Positions 1 through 7,066 of a stretch of DNA of 37,932 nucleotides are shown piece by piece. The stretch's first letter is position 1; each line of letters starts with the position of its first letter. The notes under the pieces were generated by a model that saw nothing but the letters and a program-made list of their open reading frames with translations, searched no databases and was not told the DNA's origin. Made by a program: the position numbers and the translations under genes. This stretch comes from Planctomycetota bacterium (GTDB lineage Bacteria > Planctomycetota > Phycisphaerae > Sedimentisphaerales > Anaerobacaceae), in the NCBI GenBank assembly GCA_030605475.1, contig JAUWIG010000018.1:1-37932 (forward strand), written 5' to 3'.

Positions 1-1
1 G

Positions 2-646
2 GAACACCCCCCGAAGTTGTGTCAGTCGTGTAAGGCCGCTAACGCCGCCGATATATACCACGTCTCGTGTGCCAAGTGCGGTACGCAAATAGTCGCTCGC
101 CATAGTTGGGAACACCCCCCGAAGTTCTGTCGGTCGTGCAAGGCCGCCTACGCTCCGAAAGATGCCACGTGCGGGCACTGCGGCAAGAGCTTCACCATTC
201 CTACGGGCACGCAGATCAAGTGCAACCAGAACGGCTGGGAGCTACCGAGAAAGTGCCAAGACTGCCGCGAACTCTTCAGGCACAAGCCTTTCAAGACCGT
301 GAGAGAAAAAACTTTTTTCGGTAACACCGTCTGCCGCACCTACAACAGCCGCGGTCAGCTAATATCAGAATCTCGGGATGAGACAACCGTTTTCGGAAAT
401 GAACGTCGACACCATACGAGTCAGACAGGTAAAACGACAGGCTTTACTCGCAAAGAAAAAACAGTATTTGGGACTCCATATAACGAAACTAGGCGGCCTG
501 ATGGCTCGCTGAAGTCACGCTCGACTGAGAAGACGTCTCTATTAGGCAATAAGTACACCGAGAGCGAGGGTGGATCGTCAAAGACGAAACACAAGACGAC
601 GACGGTGAAAACTTGGTTGGGTCGAATATTCCGCAAAACTGAGTAG
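2..646 (+). CDS. Zinc-ribbon protein, 5' end cut by the window edge
   Basis: The reading frame is open to base 2, and the residues before the TTG at 17 (EHPPK) match an internal repeat, so the true start lies upstream. Counting from the TTG, CxxC pairs sit at residues 2-5, 18-21, 38-41, 52-55 and 80-83, with a further Cys at 69. Residues 52-85 resemble the small 'probable zinc-binding' ribbon family (CxxCG...G...PxxCxxCR). Bases 1-45 and 109-153 are near-identical, giving a 36-residue tandem repeat with EHPPK and C-x-SCKAA. The C-terminal half is basic and low-complexity, with recurring E-K-T-x-[FL]-G units and no metal ligands. No enzyme motif is visible, so the function is unknown; nucleic-acid binding is only a guess. 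Confidence 0.75.
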   Translation, partial: EHPPKLCQSCKAANAADIYHVSCAKCGTQIVARHSWEHPPKFCRSCKAAYAPKDATCGHCGKSFTIPTGTQIKCNQNGWELPRKCQDCRELFRHKPFKTVREKTFFGNTVCRTYNSRGQLISESRDETTVFGNERRHHTSQTGKTTGFTRKEKTVFGTPYNETRRPDGSLKSRSTEKTSLLGNKYTESEGGSSKTKHKTTTVKTWLGRIFRKTE

Positions 647-766
647 CTCGTGGGCAATATTAGAAACAAGCAAGGCCGTTTACTATTTTAGTTTTTGTTC
701 ATGACCAACAGGACGCGCGACGAAAAAGGAGGCCGAAGCTGCAAATAAATAAAAGTAGAAGAACTT

Positions 767-1639
767 ATGGCAACTTGTGCACTTTGCAAATCTGATAAAT
801 TACTGAAAGAAAGTCACACCATCCCTAAATTTGTTTTTGACAGAATAAAAGAAAATTCTCCGACAGGTTTCCTTCGTGGAGGTTTTTTGAATCCAAATCA
901 GCGAAAGCAAGACGGTGATAAGATCAAGATGTTGTGTGAAGTCTGTGAGCAGAAATTTTCACAAGCTGAAAAAGAGTTTGCTGAAAATGTTTTCAAGCCG
1001 TATCATGAATTGGGAAAAACTTCTTTTTCTTATGGCTCTTGGCTGAGCTATTTTATCAGTTCTGTTAATTGGCGCACACTTCATCTTGACAATATTGGTT
1101 TTCATTCCAAGAAAGAATGGTCGGACGATGTGCTTTGTGTTCTTGATGATGCTGAAACGATGCTTGCCGATTTTCTATTGGGGAAAAAACCTGATATTGG
1201 TGATATGGAGAATCACATACTGCCTTTGTTTGAAATAACTGGTGCAAGCCCAGAACTTAAGAATATAGAACCCAATTTTCTTTTCCGGACAAGCGCTTTT
1301 GGCTATACCTTCTTTGTACCTGGTTTGGATGGATTTTACGTCTTTGCAAATCTGGCAGGAGTTCTAATCTTCACTGTAATACGAAAAGGTAAGAATGATG
1401 TTTGGGAAAATACGTTGGTGCAGCCAGGAGACGGAATTATTGCGCCGCCAGTGCAACACAAAAGTCCTCTTATGGCCAATATCATGGAGCTTTTAATTAA
1501 ATGCTCAAAAGTCAAAATATCACAGGCTCAGAAAGACAAGATAATTGAATCACTTAAGGCAAATCCTCAAGTTCCTCAGGCCAAAGCTGTGGAAATTCGT
1601 GAGTGGGACAAAAAATTGCGTGACGGAACAATTTGTTGA
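767..1639 (+). CDS. Cys/His metal-binding protein of unknown function, HNH-like N-terminus
   Basis: This 290-residue protein begins with CALC at residues 4-7, followed by an S-H-T-I-P-K segment (residues 16-21). A second pair, CEVC, lies near residues 57-60 and is followed by an E-rich helix. CxxC...SHxIPK...CxxCE is the layout of a widespread uncharacterised family whose N-terminus resembles an HNH/zinc-finger fold. The rest is a mixed domain with no recognised motif. The start ATG is preceded by an A-rich stretch with a weak GAAGAA site. The gene is more AT-rich than the zinc-ribbon gene before it. It stands alone between that gene and a repeat cluster, which suggests accessory DNA. Nuclease activity is possible but not shown. 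Confidence 0.75.
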   Translation: MATCALCKSDKLLKESHTIPKFVFDRIKENSPTGFLRGGFLNPNQRKQDGDKIKMLCEVCEQKFSQAEKEFAENVFKPYHELGKTSFSYGSWLSYFISSVNWRTLHLDNIGFHSKKEWSDDVLCVLDDAETMLADFLLGKKPDIGDMENHILPLFEITGASPELKNIEPNFLFRTSAFGYTFFVPGLDGFYVFANLAGVLIFTVIRKGKNDVWENTLVQPGDGIIAPPVQHKSPLMANIMELLIKCSKVKISQAQKDKIIESLKANPQVPQAKAVEIREWDKKLRDGTIC

Positions 1640-1645
1640 AGATCT

Positions 1646-1690
1646 GGGGACACCATACATATTTAAGTGGGAAAACTAGGGACGACGGGG
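1646..1690 (+). mobile_element. Possible remnant of an IS200/RAYT-type element tail
   Basis: The stretch starting GGGGACACCATAC followed by an AT-rich run resembles, from memory, the sequence often found just downstream of REP-associated (Y1) transposase genes. No transposase reading frame is present here. Only a relic could be meant, and the match may be fortuitous. Confidence 0.25.
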
Positions 1691-1779
1691 CTGTTGAAAA
1701 AGCCGTTGTAATTAAAGGTGTCCGGTACTTTTTCTTTTTTCCCTGCTCTTTTCACGTTGAATCGCTTCGGATTTTCTCC

Positions 1780-1885
1780 AGCCCGTTAGAAATCCCCGCC
1801 CGGTTAGAAGTCTGCAAGACTTTACTTCTAACGGGGCCCGCCGAACACAAGGCAGACACCTCTGGCGTCCCATTTCTAACGGGCT
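1780..1885. repeat. Nested palindromic repeat, TTAGAAAT/ATTTCTAA family, copy 1
   Basis: Outer arms AGCCCGTTAGAAAT (1780-1793) and ATTTCTAACGGGCT (1872-1885) are perfect reverse complements. Inside them a second pair (about 1799-1811 and 1824-1836) has the same core with GTTAGAAGT/ACTTCTAAC. The same core flanks the element at 35126-35187. The frame open across 1633-2043 is built largely from these repeats and is not treated as a gene. Confidence 0.75.
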
Positions 1886-1966
1886 CCAGAGTTTCCATCC
1901 ACAGGATGCCTCCACGGGACGCCCCACAACGGCGCCACAACGGCATTACCGATAGAAGCAGGCTTG

Positions 1967-2043
1967 TCATTGCGAGGCCTGCAGGGCCGTGGCAATCTCA
2001 ACCCATTCGAAGGCCAGAGATTGCTTCGCTTCGCACGCAATGA
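1967..2043. repeat. Palindromic intergenic repeat, TCATTGCG/CGCAATGA ends
   Basis: Outer arms TCATTGCG (1967-1974) and CGCAATGA (2036-2043) and inner arms GCAATCTC/GAGATTGC are reverse complements. The pattern TCATTGCGAGG...GGCAATCTC...GAGATTGCTTCGC...CGCAATGA is a repeat seen widely in environmental bacterial genomes. It has no coding content. Confidence 0.7.
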
Positions 2044-2113
2044 AATGTACCGGCGCAGTAAATAATCACAATTGGTTTCAGATGGCAGTCGTTCTCGTAT
2101 CGAAATCCTCTGC

Positions 2114-2156
2114 CCAGCACCCAATTAGGCGTAAGCCTAAGCTCAATAGGTGCTGG
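2114..2156. repeat. Nested hairpin, CCAGCACC/GGTGCTGG
   Basis: CCAGCACC (2114-2121) pairs with GGTGCTGG (2149-2156). Within it TTAGGC (2125-2130) pairs with GCCTAA (2135-2140) across a GTAA loop. There is no T-run, so it is not an obvious terminator. Its outer arm resembles the arms of the insert inside hemL (CCCCAGCACCAATTG on the reverse strand), so the two may be related. Confidence 0.55.
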
Positions 2157-2217
2157 ACAAAGTAAGGTTGCGCAGATACTATAGAGCAAATTGAGATGAT
2201 AAAAATTGGGATTAACG

Positions 2218-2805
2218 ATGGGCGAGATAATAACACTTTCTAAGCCGAATCAAGATGGCCCTATGTCATTGGAAAAGGCAATCGTCATACGGCGGTCCTG
2301 GCGGGATTTTTTGCCGCAGCCTCTTACGTTTGAGCAAATCGGCCAGTTAGCGTGGGCGGCCCAGGGTCAAGATGCCCACAGTAGCTATCGCACAGCGCCT
2401 TCAGCGGGAGCAACGTATCCGCTGGAGCTTTTTGTTGTGAGCAGTGATGGTTTGTTTTGCTATTTGCCTGCCAAACACGCGATTGAGAAGCTGACAGGCC
2501 AGGACCTGCGTGCCGCACTTGCCTCGGCTGCCTTGGGACAGGGATTTGTTGAGGCGGCACCGCTGACACTGGTCTTTGCAGCCCGGTTCAGCAGAACAAC
2601 AAATCACTATGGCAAACGAGGTATCCGTTATGTATATATGGAAGCAGGTCACGCCGCTCAAAATGTTCATCTTCAAGCTGAGGCTCTGGGGCTTGGTTCT
2701 GTCGCTGTCGGTGCTTTCGATGACTCCTCTGTTAGCAAAGTTCTGTCACTGCCGGACTATCTCGAGCCACTGTATATGGTCGCAGTGGGCTATTGCCGCA
2801 AATAA
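2218..2805 (+). CDS. SagB-type nitroreductase / FMN oxidoreductase
   Basis: A 195-residue nitroreductase-fold protein of the compact SagB/ThcOx type. Visible family signs are the N-terminal R-R-S-W-R-D-F (Arg contacts to FMN), S-Y-R-T-A-P-S-A-G-A-T-Y-P-L-E in the first third, and E-A-G-H-A-A-Q-N-V-H-L-Q-A in the last third. Members bind FMN and oxidise or reduce varied substrates, and the substrate here is unknown. An in-frame TTG at 2206 would add four residues, but the ATG at 2218 is preferred. Neither start has a strong ribosome site. The gene ends 18 bases before a Clp1-type kinase and is probably co-transcribed with it and rtcA, an unusual partnership. The family is clear; the link to RNA repair rests only on position. 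Confidence 0.88.
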   Translation: MGEIITLSKPNQDGPMSLEKAIVIRRSWRDFLPQPLTFEQIGQLAWAAQGQDAHSSYRTAPSAGATYPLELFVVSSDGLFCYLPAKHAIEKLTGQDLRAALASAALGQGFVEAAPLTLVFAARFSRTTNHYGKRGIRYVYMEAGHAAQNVHLQAEALGLGSVAVGAFDDSSVSKVLSLPDYLEPLYMVAVGYCRK

Positions 2806-2823
2806 TTTCAGGTACAACCTTCA

Positions 2824-3678
2824 ATGTCACTAGACTGGGCTGACAATACTGCTCAACAGCTCTTAAGCAAAGGCCTAATACAAAAAGGAATTTGCTTGAT
2901 TCTTGGCGCCTCCGATACCGGCAAAACTACTCTCGCGGCGGCTCTGGCAAGGTGTGCAGCTTCGAGCCGGAGTGTTGGAATTGTCGATGCAGATATTGGC
3001 CAATCTCACATTGGACCGCCTGCAACGGTTGGTTGGGCTGTCGTCAATAATCCGCAGATTGATTTGTCACAGCTTGCTGTTGGTGGTATTAGCTTTGTAG
3101 GCGATGTAACGCCGGTGGGTCATCTGCTGCAGCTGACTGGGGCTATCGTACAATGTGTTCGTCAAGTATCCGAAGCTGCTGAGCTAATCATAATCGATAC
3201 CCCCGGTTTTATCAGCGGCCCGTCAGCGGCCGCTTTGTGGTGGACGGTGCAGCGAATATTACAGCCGAAGTTGATTTTGGCAGTGCAGCGTGGTGAGGAG
3301 TTGAGGGATATCCTTACCGGCCTGCGGTCTCTTGACTGCCAGCTTGAGCTGATTAAATCTCCGCCACAAATACCACCAAAATCGCCGCAAAAAAGGCGGA
3401 GGTATCGACAAAGCCAATTTGGCAGGTACTTTCAGGACTCTCGTCTTTATAATATCAGCTTGGGTGACATAGCAATCCAGACGAGTCGGAATTTGAGCGG
3501 CGAGAGCCTCGTCAATCGCCTGGTGGCACTTAGGGATGACAGAGGTGTGGATATGGCCGTTGGTCTAATAGCGGATTGGCAGGGGGACAGGGACATTGTG
3601 GTAGTCAGGGCCCATCAGCTTGATATACAACAAATTCGCTGTCTTGTTATTGGCAAGGTATCGATAGAGATTCCCTGA
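2824..3678 (+). CDS. Clp1/Grc3-type polynucleotide 5'-hydroxyl kinase
   Basis: A 284-residue P-loop protein. Walker A is GASDTGKT (residues 28-35), close to the GPTDVGKS form of Clp1. It is followed by V-D-A-D-I-G-Q-S-H-I-G-P-P (54-66), matching the D-x-D-x-G-Q-x-x-x-G-P-P motif of Clp1/Grc3 and archaeal polynucleotide kinases. I-I-I-D-T-P-G-F-I-S-G fits the following switch region, and the C-terminal G-L-I-A-D-W-x-G segment fits the small C-terminal domain. The family transfers the gamma-phosphate of a nucleoside triphosphate to a 5'-OH RNA or DNA end. It lies 18 bases after the nitroreductase and 8 bases before rtcA, so both RNA ends could be remodelled by one transcript. Such kinases are much commoner in archaea and eukaryotes than in bacteria. 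Activity is inferred, not shown. Confidence 0.85.
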   Translation: MSLDWADNTAQQLLSKGLIQKGICLILGASDTGKTTLAAALARCAASSRSVGIVDADIGQSHIGPPATVGWAVVNNPQIDLSQLAVGGISFVGDVTPVGHLLQLTGAIVQCVRQVSEAAELIIIDTPGFISGPSAAALWWTVQRILQPKLILAVQRGEELRDILTGLRSLDCQLELIKSPPQIPPKSPQKRRRYRQSQFGRYFQDSRLYNISLGDIAIQTSRNLSGESLVNRLVALRDDRGVDMAVGLIADWQGDRDIVVVRAHQLDIQQIRCLVIGKVSIEIP

Positions 3679-3686
3679 GGATAATT

Positions 3687-4715
3687 ATGGATACTGTGGT
3701 AATCGATGGCAGTACGGGCGAAGGAGGGGGACAGATACTACGAACGAGCCTGGCTTTATCGTGCATAACCGGCAGGAGCTTGCATATTGAGAATATCCGT
3801 GCTGCTCGCCGCAATCCGGGCCTGGCCAAGCAGCACCTGAGCTGTGTTGAAGCTGCCTGTCAGATTTGTAACGGCCAAAGCCAAGGAGCTGCGCGTGGCT
3901 CAAGAGTATTGGATTTTCAGCCAGGGTCTGTGCAGGGTGGCGATTTTCATTTTGATATAGGTTCGGCGGGCTCTGCATCTTTGGTAATTCAAACTGTGCT
4001 GCCTGCTTTATTCTTGGCCGACAGGCCTTCGAGGGTTACCGTTGTCGGTGGGACTCATAATCCCCTGGCCCCGCCGTTTGACTTTCTTTGCGAGACGTTT
4101 CTGCCTGCTATCGCGACCGTCGGTTTTCGCGGTAATTGCAGACTATTAAAGCATGGTTTTTTTCCCGCCGGCGGCGGTAGAATAACTTTTGATATCCAGC
4201 CCCGGCAAAAGCAATCGCATCGGATAATTAACCTTTGTGAGCCGGGCAGCCAGTTTCGAATTCACGCCCGGATATACACGGCCAAACTTGCCGCACATAT
4301 CGCCCAACGCCAACAGAAACTATTGCTCCAAAGCGGACTGAATATCCAAAATGTCGAACACATCGAAGTGACAGATTCCGATGGGCCGGGGAATTGTGTG
4401 ATGATTCGGCTTTGTGGTGGTGAGCGGACAACAGTATTTACCGCATTTGGAATGCGGGGGAAACCATCGCAGGATGTAATCAGCGGGGTTGTTCATTTAG
4501 CTGAAGACTTTTTGGCCAGCGGGGCTGCTATCGACCGTTTTTTAGCTGACCAACTTTTAGTCTATATGGCGATATTGAGGGCCGGCTGCTACACGACCAA
4601 TGAACTTTCCACGCACCTTGTAACAAATATGGAAATAATAAGGGAATTTGTCGATGTTGACTTTCGTGTGGACCAGAGGAGGAAGGTCTATAAAGTTTCG
4701 TGTCGGCCTGCTTAG
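3687..4715 (+). CDS. rtcA: RNA 3'-terminal phosphate cyclase
   Basis: A 342-residue RtcA, the usual family length. It converts a 3'-phosphate RNA end to a 2',3'-cyclic phosphate through an AMP-histidine intermediate. Near the N-terminus D-G-S-T-G-E-G-G-G-Q-I-L-R-T is the family signature, followed by I-R-A-A-R-R-N-P-G-L-A-x-Q-H. The block G-S-A-G-S-A-S-L-V-I-Q-T-V-L-P and the P-A-G-G-G segment are also typical. His310 in S-T-H-L-V-T-N aligns with the nucleophilic histidine of E. coli RtcA. The ATG at 3687 overlaps the GAGGA of the kinase stop region, so translation is probably coupled. No RtcB ligase or RtcR activator is in the window, unlike the enterobacterial rtc operon. Confidence 0.95.
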   Translation: MDTVVIDGSTGEGGGQILRTSLALSCITGRSLHIENIRAARRNPGLAKQHLSCVEAACQICNGQSQGAARGSRVLDFQPGSVQGGDFHFDIGSAGSASLVIQTVLPALFLADRPSRVTVVGGTHNPLAPPFDFLCETFLPAIATVGFRGNCRLLKHGFFPAGGGRITFDIQPRQKQSHRIINLCEPGSQFRIHARIYTAKLAAHIAQRQQKLLLQSGLNIQNVEHIEVTDSDGPGNCVMIRLCGGERTTVFTAFGMRGKPSQDVISGVVHLAEDFLASGAAIDRFLADQLLVYMAILRAGCYTTNELSTHLVTNMEIIREFVDVDFRVDQRRKVYKVSCRPA

Positions 4716-5030
4716 AAACAGGCTGAATCAGCAGGAGCTTCAAGATAACACTTAACCTTGCAGTTGCATAATCGTGATGCCTTTGCGGGTTGCAGTATGG
4801 AATGCAAATTCCTGCTGACTGCCGCCGATAACGAATAAAAACTTTTGCTCCCCGGCCACAGGCTTTTGTTAAGCATAGGCCTAAAGATGTGAAAGACCGG
4901 TTTTTATAGGCCACTATTGGGGGGCAGATTAAATCCGGTTTGTTTTTTGCTTAACCTGGTCCAAACTTGTGTCGATACAGCATTTGAAACTCATTAAAGC
5001 TGTACTGAGTTAAGAAGAAGGAGATTTAAA
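4716..5030. other. Non-coding interval between rtcA and the STAS gene
   Basis: No convincing gene is present. TCAGCAGGA (4728-4736) and TCCTGCTGA (4810-4818) are a distant 9-bp inverted pair, which may be chance. The end of the interval carries a strong AAGAAGGAG ribosome site for the STAS gene. No clear promoter or terminator was recognised. Confidence 0.5.
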
Positions 5031-5363
5031 ATGGGCATCCAGAATTGGTCAGAGGATATTATTCTCGTGGACCTGCCACAAGAGCCGCAGATAGGAGATG
5101 AGTTGAAAACTGTTACCGAAATTGCTCGGGACAGAGGTGACTGTGATGTGGTAATTGATTTTTCCGAGGTCGATATTGTAACCTCTTCAAGCCTGTCAAA
5201 GATGCTGAAGCTGCGCAAGTTATTGGTTGATTGTGGGCATAAGTGCATTTTCTGCAGTGTTGCGCCCGCAACCAGAGGTATCTTTATGGTAACCGGCCTT
5301 GATGGGGTTTTCGAGATGGTTGATGACAAGTTCGTTGCCTTGGCAGGTCTGCAGATTGTCTAA
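5031..5363 (+). CDS. STAS-domain protein, anti-sigma-factor antagonist type
   Basis: A single 110-residue STAS domain. The core D-V-V-I-D-F-S-E-V-D-I-V-T-S-S-S-L-S-K-M-L matches the SpoIIAA/RsbV pattern of strand, D-x-S, then a Ser/Thr-rich turn in which one serine is phosphorylated by a partner kinase. The tail K-C-I-F-C-S-V-A-P-A-T-R-G-I-F-x-x-T-G-L fits the last helix and strand. Such proteins release a sigma factor or tune a larger signalling complex depending on phosphorylation. No kinase, phosphatase or sigma gene is adjacent, so the partner is unknown. The start has an excellent AGAAGGAG site 8 bases upstream. Confidence 0.88.
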   Translation: MGIQNWSEDIILVDLPQEPQIGDELKTVTEIARDRGDCDVVIDFSEVDIVTSSSLSKMLKLRKLLVDCGHKCIFCSVAPATRGIFMVTGLDGVFEMVDDKFVALAGLQIV

Positions 5364-5382
5364 CCGGTAAGCCCGACAGGCT

Positions 5383-5445
5383 CCCATTTTGTGATGTATT
5401 GCTAAATGAGAATCCGAGTTATTTCAAAGGACCTCGCAAAATGGG
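5383..5445. repeat. Inverted repeat CCCATTTTGTGA / TCGCAAAATGGG, copy 1
   Basis: Arms at 5383-5394 and 5434-5445 pair with one mismatch. A related element lies at 15727-15767, and a diverged half (GCAAAGTGGGGTCCC) lies near 5627-5641. It sits directly after the STAS gene, upstream of the RNase III promoter. There is no poly-T tail typical of a terminator. Confidence 0.6.
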
Positions 5446-5460
5446 GTGCCGCTGAAGGGC

Positions 5461-5488
5461 TTGACAGATGGTTTATCTTTTGTATAAT
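5461..5488 (+). promoter_or_regulatory. Consensus sigma-70 type promoter for the RNase III transcript
   Basis: TTGACA (5461-5466) and TATAAT (5483-5488) are both perfect consensus hexamers, with a 16-base spacer. Transcription would start near 5495, giving a leader of about 170 bases before the rnc ATG. A 65-codon frame starting at 5497 lies in this leader but has no ribosome site or recognisable product. Confidence 0.75.
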
Positions 5489-5513
5489 GTATTTTTATGA
5501 TTGTTGAGCCGGC

Positions 5514-5545
5514 TACGAAGATCGCTAATGATAGCGGTGTTCGTA
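5514..5545 (+). promoter_or_regulatory. Long leader hairpin upstream of rnc
   Basis: TACGAAGATCGCTA (5514-5527) pairs with TAGCGGTGTTCGTA (5532-5545) across an ATGA loop: 14 positions with one mismatch and one G-U. It lies inside the predicted 5' leader of the RNase III mRNA. In E. coli, RNase III cleaves a hairpin in its own leader; the same role here is an inference from position and shape. Confidence 0.55.
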
Positions 5546-5665
5546 ATCTGCTCGCAGGTTTCCTGGGTTCCTATTTTGCGGGCTCCCAAACGCTCTTTTT
5601 TGCATTTGGGGTTCCTACAGTACATCGCAAAGTGGGGTCCCTTGCAAAAGGCAGGACACAATTAA

Positions 5666-6379
5666 ATGGACGAAGAAGCTCTGCAAGAAATTGAGCAGAT
5701 AATAGGTTACAAGTTTTCCGATCGTAATCTCTTATGCAAAGCATTCACCCATTCCTCCGTTGTTGATAATCGTTTTTTGAGTAATGAAAGGCTGGAGTTC
5801 CTTGGTGACTCGGTTTTAGGTGTGGTTATTTGTCAAACCCTCTTCAAGCAGTTTCCAAGCTATCTGGAGGGGGACTTAACGAAGGTAAAAAGTATGCTTG
5901 TTTCCCGCAGGACCTGCGCTCGGGTTGTCAAGCAGCTGGGACTGCAAAAGTTTCTAAAAGTCGGTAAAGGTATGACCAGCAGCAGGGCGTTGTCAGGTTC
6001 TCTTGCAGCCGGTTTGTTGGAGGCCGTTGTTGCTGCGATTTACATTGACGGCGGTTTTGAAGCAGCCCGCACCTTTCTGTTGAGAATTTTTGCTCCGTTA
6101 ATTGACCAGGCCGATGCGGAACAAGCTCAGGGCAATTTTAAATCATTGCTGCAGCAGTACGCCCAACAGCAGTTTAATGTCACACCCATCTATGAGCTGA
6201 TTGATGAAAAAGGGCCCGACCACAGCAAATGTTTTGAGGCCGAGGCGATTGTTGCAGAGCGTCGTTTTCCAGGTGCGTGGGGGACAAACAAAAAAGAAGC
6301 GGAGCAAAAAGCCGCTCTCAATGCCCTTATAGAATTAGGTATTCTTGAAGGTTCTTTGGCAGAGTTAAATCCTGACTAA
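5666..6379 (+). CDS. rnc: Ribonuclease III
   Basis: A 237-residue RNase III that cleaves double-stranded RNA in rRNA and mRNA processing. The signature [12 protein letters not shown] (40-51) supplies Glu41, Glu44 and Asp48, matching E. coli E38, E41 and D45. Glu119 in L-L-E-A matches catalytic E117. The position of the fourth acidic ligand (E. coli D114) is Gly116. A double-stranded RNA-binding domain follows from about residue 158 (N-F-K-S-L-L-Q-Q-Y, later D-H-S-K-C-F, and K-K-E-A-E-Q-K-A-A near the end). The gene has its own promoter and a structured leader. The ATG at 5666 lies after GCAGGAC, a modest ribosome site. Confidence 0.95.
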   Translation: MDEEALQEIEQIIGYKFSDRNLLCKAFTHSSVVDNRFLSNERLEFLGDSVLGVVICQTLFKQFPSYLEGDLTKVKSMLVSRRTCARVVKQLGLQKFLKVGKGMTSSRALSGSLAAGLLEAVVAAIYIDGGFEAARTFLLRIFAPLIDQADAEQAQGNFKSLLQQYAQQQFNVTPIYELIDEKGPDHSKCFEAEAIVAERRFPGAWGTNKKEAEQKAALNALIELGILEGSLAELNPD

Positions 6380-6411
6380 TCTTGTATTTCGCTTAATGTT
6401 TCATGCGATAG

Positions 6412-6663
6412 TCACTCGGTAGTTAGCCACGCCAAAGCGTGTAAGGCCAATGCGGTTATGGCTATGAAAACGATAATAGAGCCGAATAAGACCGCCACCT
6501 CTTTGATAAAATTGATTGCAGTAATTTTCGGCAGCTTCGTTGCTTTATAGACGACAGCTATCGCCGCTGTCAGTGGCAGCAGCCAGAGCATCGACTGTGG
6601 ATTTGTGCCGATATTTTCTGGTGCTCTAAAGGTCGCCATTACGAAAAGAGTTTCCACCGACAT
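6412..6663 (-). CDS. Small two-helix membrane protein
   Basis: An 83-residue hydrophobic protein with two predicted membrane helices, about residues 24-40 and 55-78. I do not recognise the family. Its ATG lies one base after the stop of the preceding membrane protein, so it is almost certainly the third gene of the minus-strand operon starting at 9267. A role in the envelope with the SurA/PpiD-like protein is possible but is an inference from the operon alone. Confidence 0.6.
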   Translation of the reverse strand: MSVETLFVMATFRAPENIGTNPQSMLWLLPLTAAIAVVYKATKLPKITAINFIKEVAVLFGSIIVFIAITALALHALAWLTTE

Positions 6664-6664
6664 T

Positions 6665-7066
6665 TTAGCCTCCAGCCATCTTTGCTCTGTTTAGATGAGC
6701 TAAGTAAACGGCATTGACAATGCACAAAAGATTAAGCAAACCGGCGATGCTGGTGTATATTTGCCCGATTTCATTTGGCCTGCCGTAGGCGGGGAAACCG
6801 CCGCCGGCGGTCAAATGACCCAGGGCAGCTACCATCGGCGAATTCATAATTTGTGCCACATACCAGGGTTTTGCTCCAACCGGGTCAATTACTCCGATTG
6901 AACCGATATATAACCCTGTGCAGAAAGTTAGAACAATGGTTACGAATATGATTATCGAGCGTTTCTTTTCCTTCAGCAGAAGATGTCCGGCGCCCGGCAG
7001 AAGCCAGGCCAGCAGTCCCACAATCAGCAAAGATAACGCGGGGGTTTTTTTCGAAAGCTGTCCCAT
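6665..7066 (-). CDS. Small integral membrane protein, DUF6677-like
   Basis: A 133-residue protein with about three membrane helices (residues 11-27, 36-55, 103-125). The N-terminal L-L-A-W-L-L-P-G-A-G-H-L-L-L is reminiscent of the planctomycete membrane family annotated DUF6677; this is a recollection, not a search. Its ATG shares one base with the stop codon of the upstream gene (TAATG), which implies translational coupling. The function is unknown. The middle loop is glycine- and proline-rich and predicted outside the membrane. Confidence 0.7.
   Translation of the reverse strand: MGQLSKKTPALSLLIVGLLAWLLPGAGHLLLKEKKRSIIIFVTIVLTFCTGLYIGSIGVIDPVGAKPWYVAQIMNSPMVAALGHLTAGGGFPAYGRPNEIGQIYTSIAGLLNLLCIVNAVYLAHLNRAKMAGG

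Noticed and set aside
1633-2043. A 136-codon open frame
   Set aside because: It is built largely from three palindromic repeats, has no ribosome site and resembles no protein.
5497-5694. A 65-codon frame in the rnc leader
   Set aside because: There is no ribosome site, it overlaps the rnc start, and the hairpin explains the sequence better.
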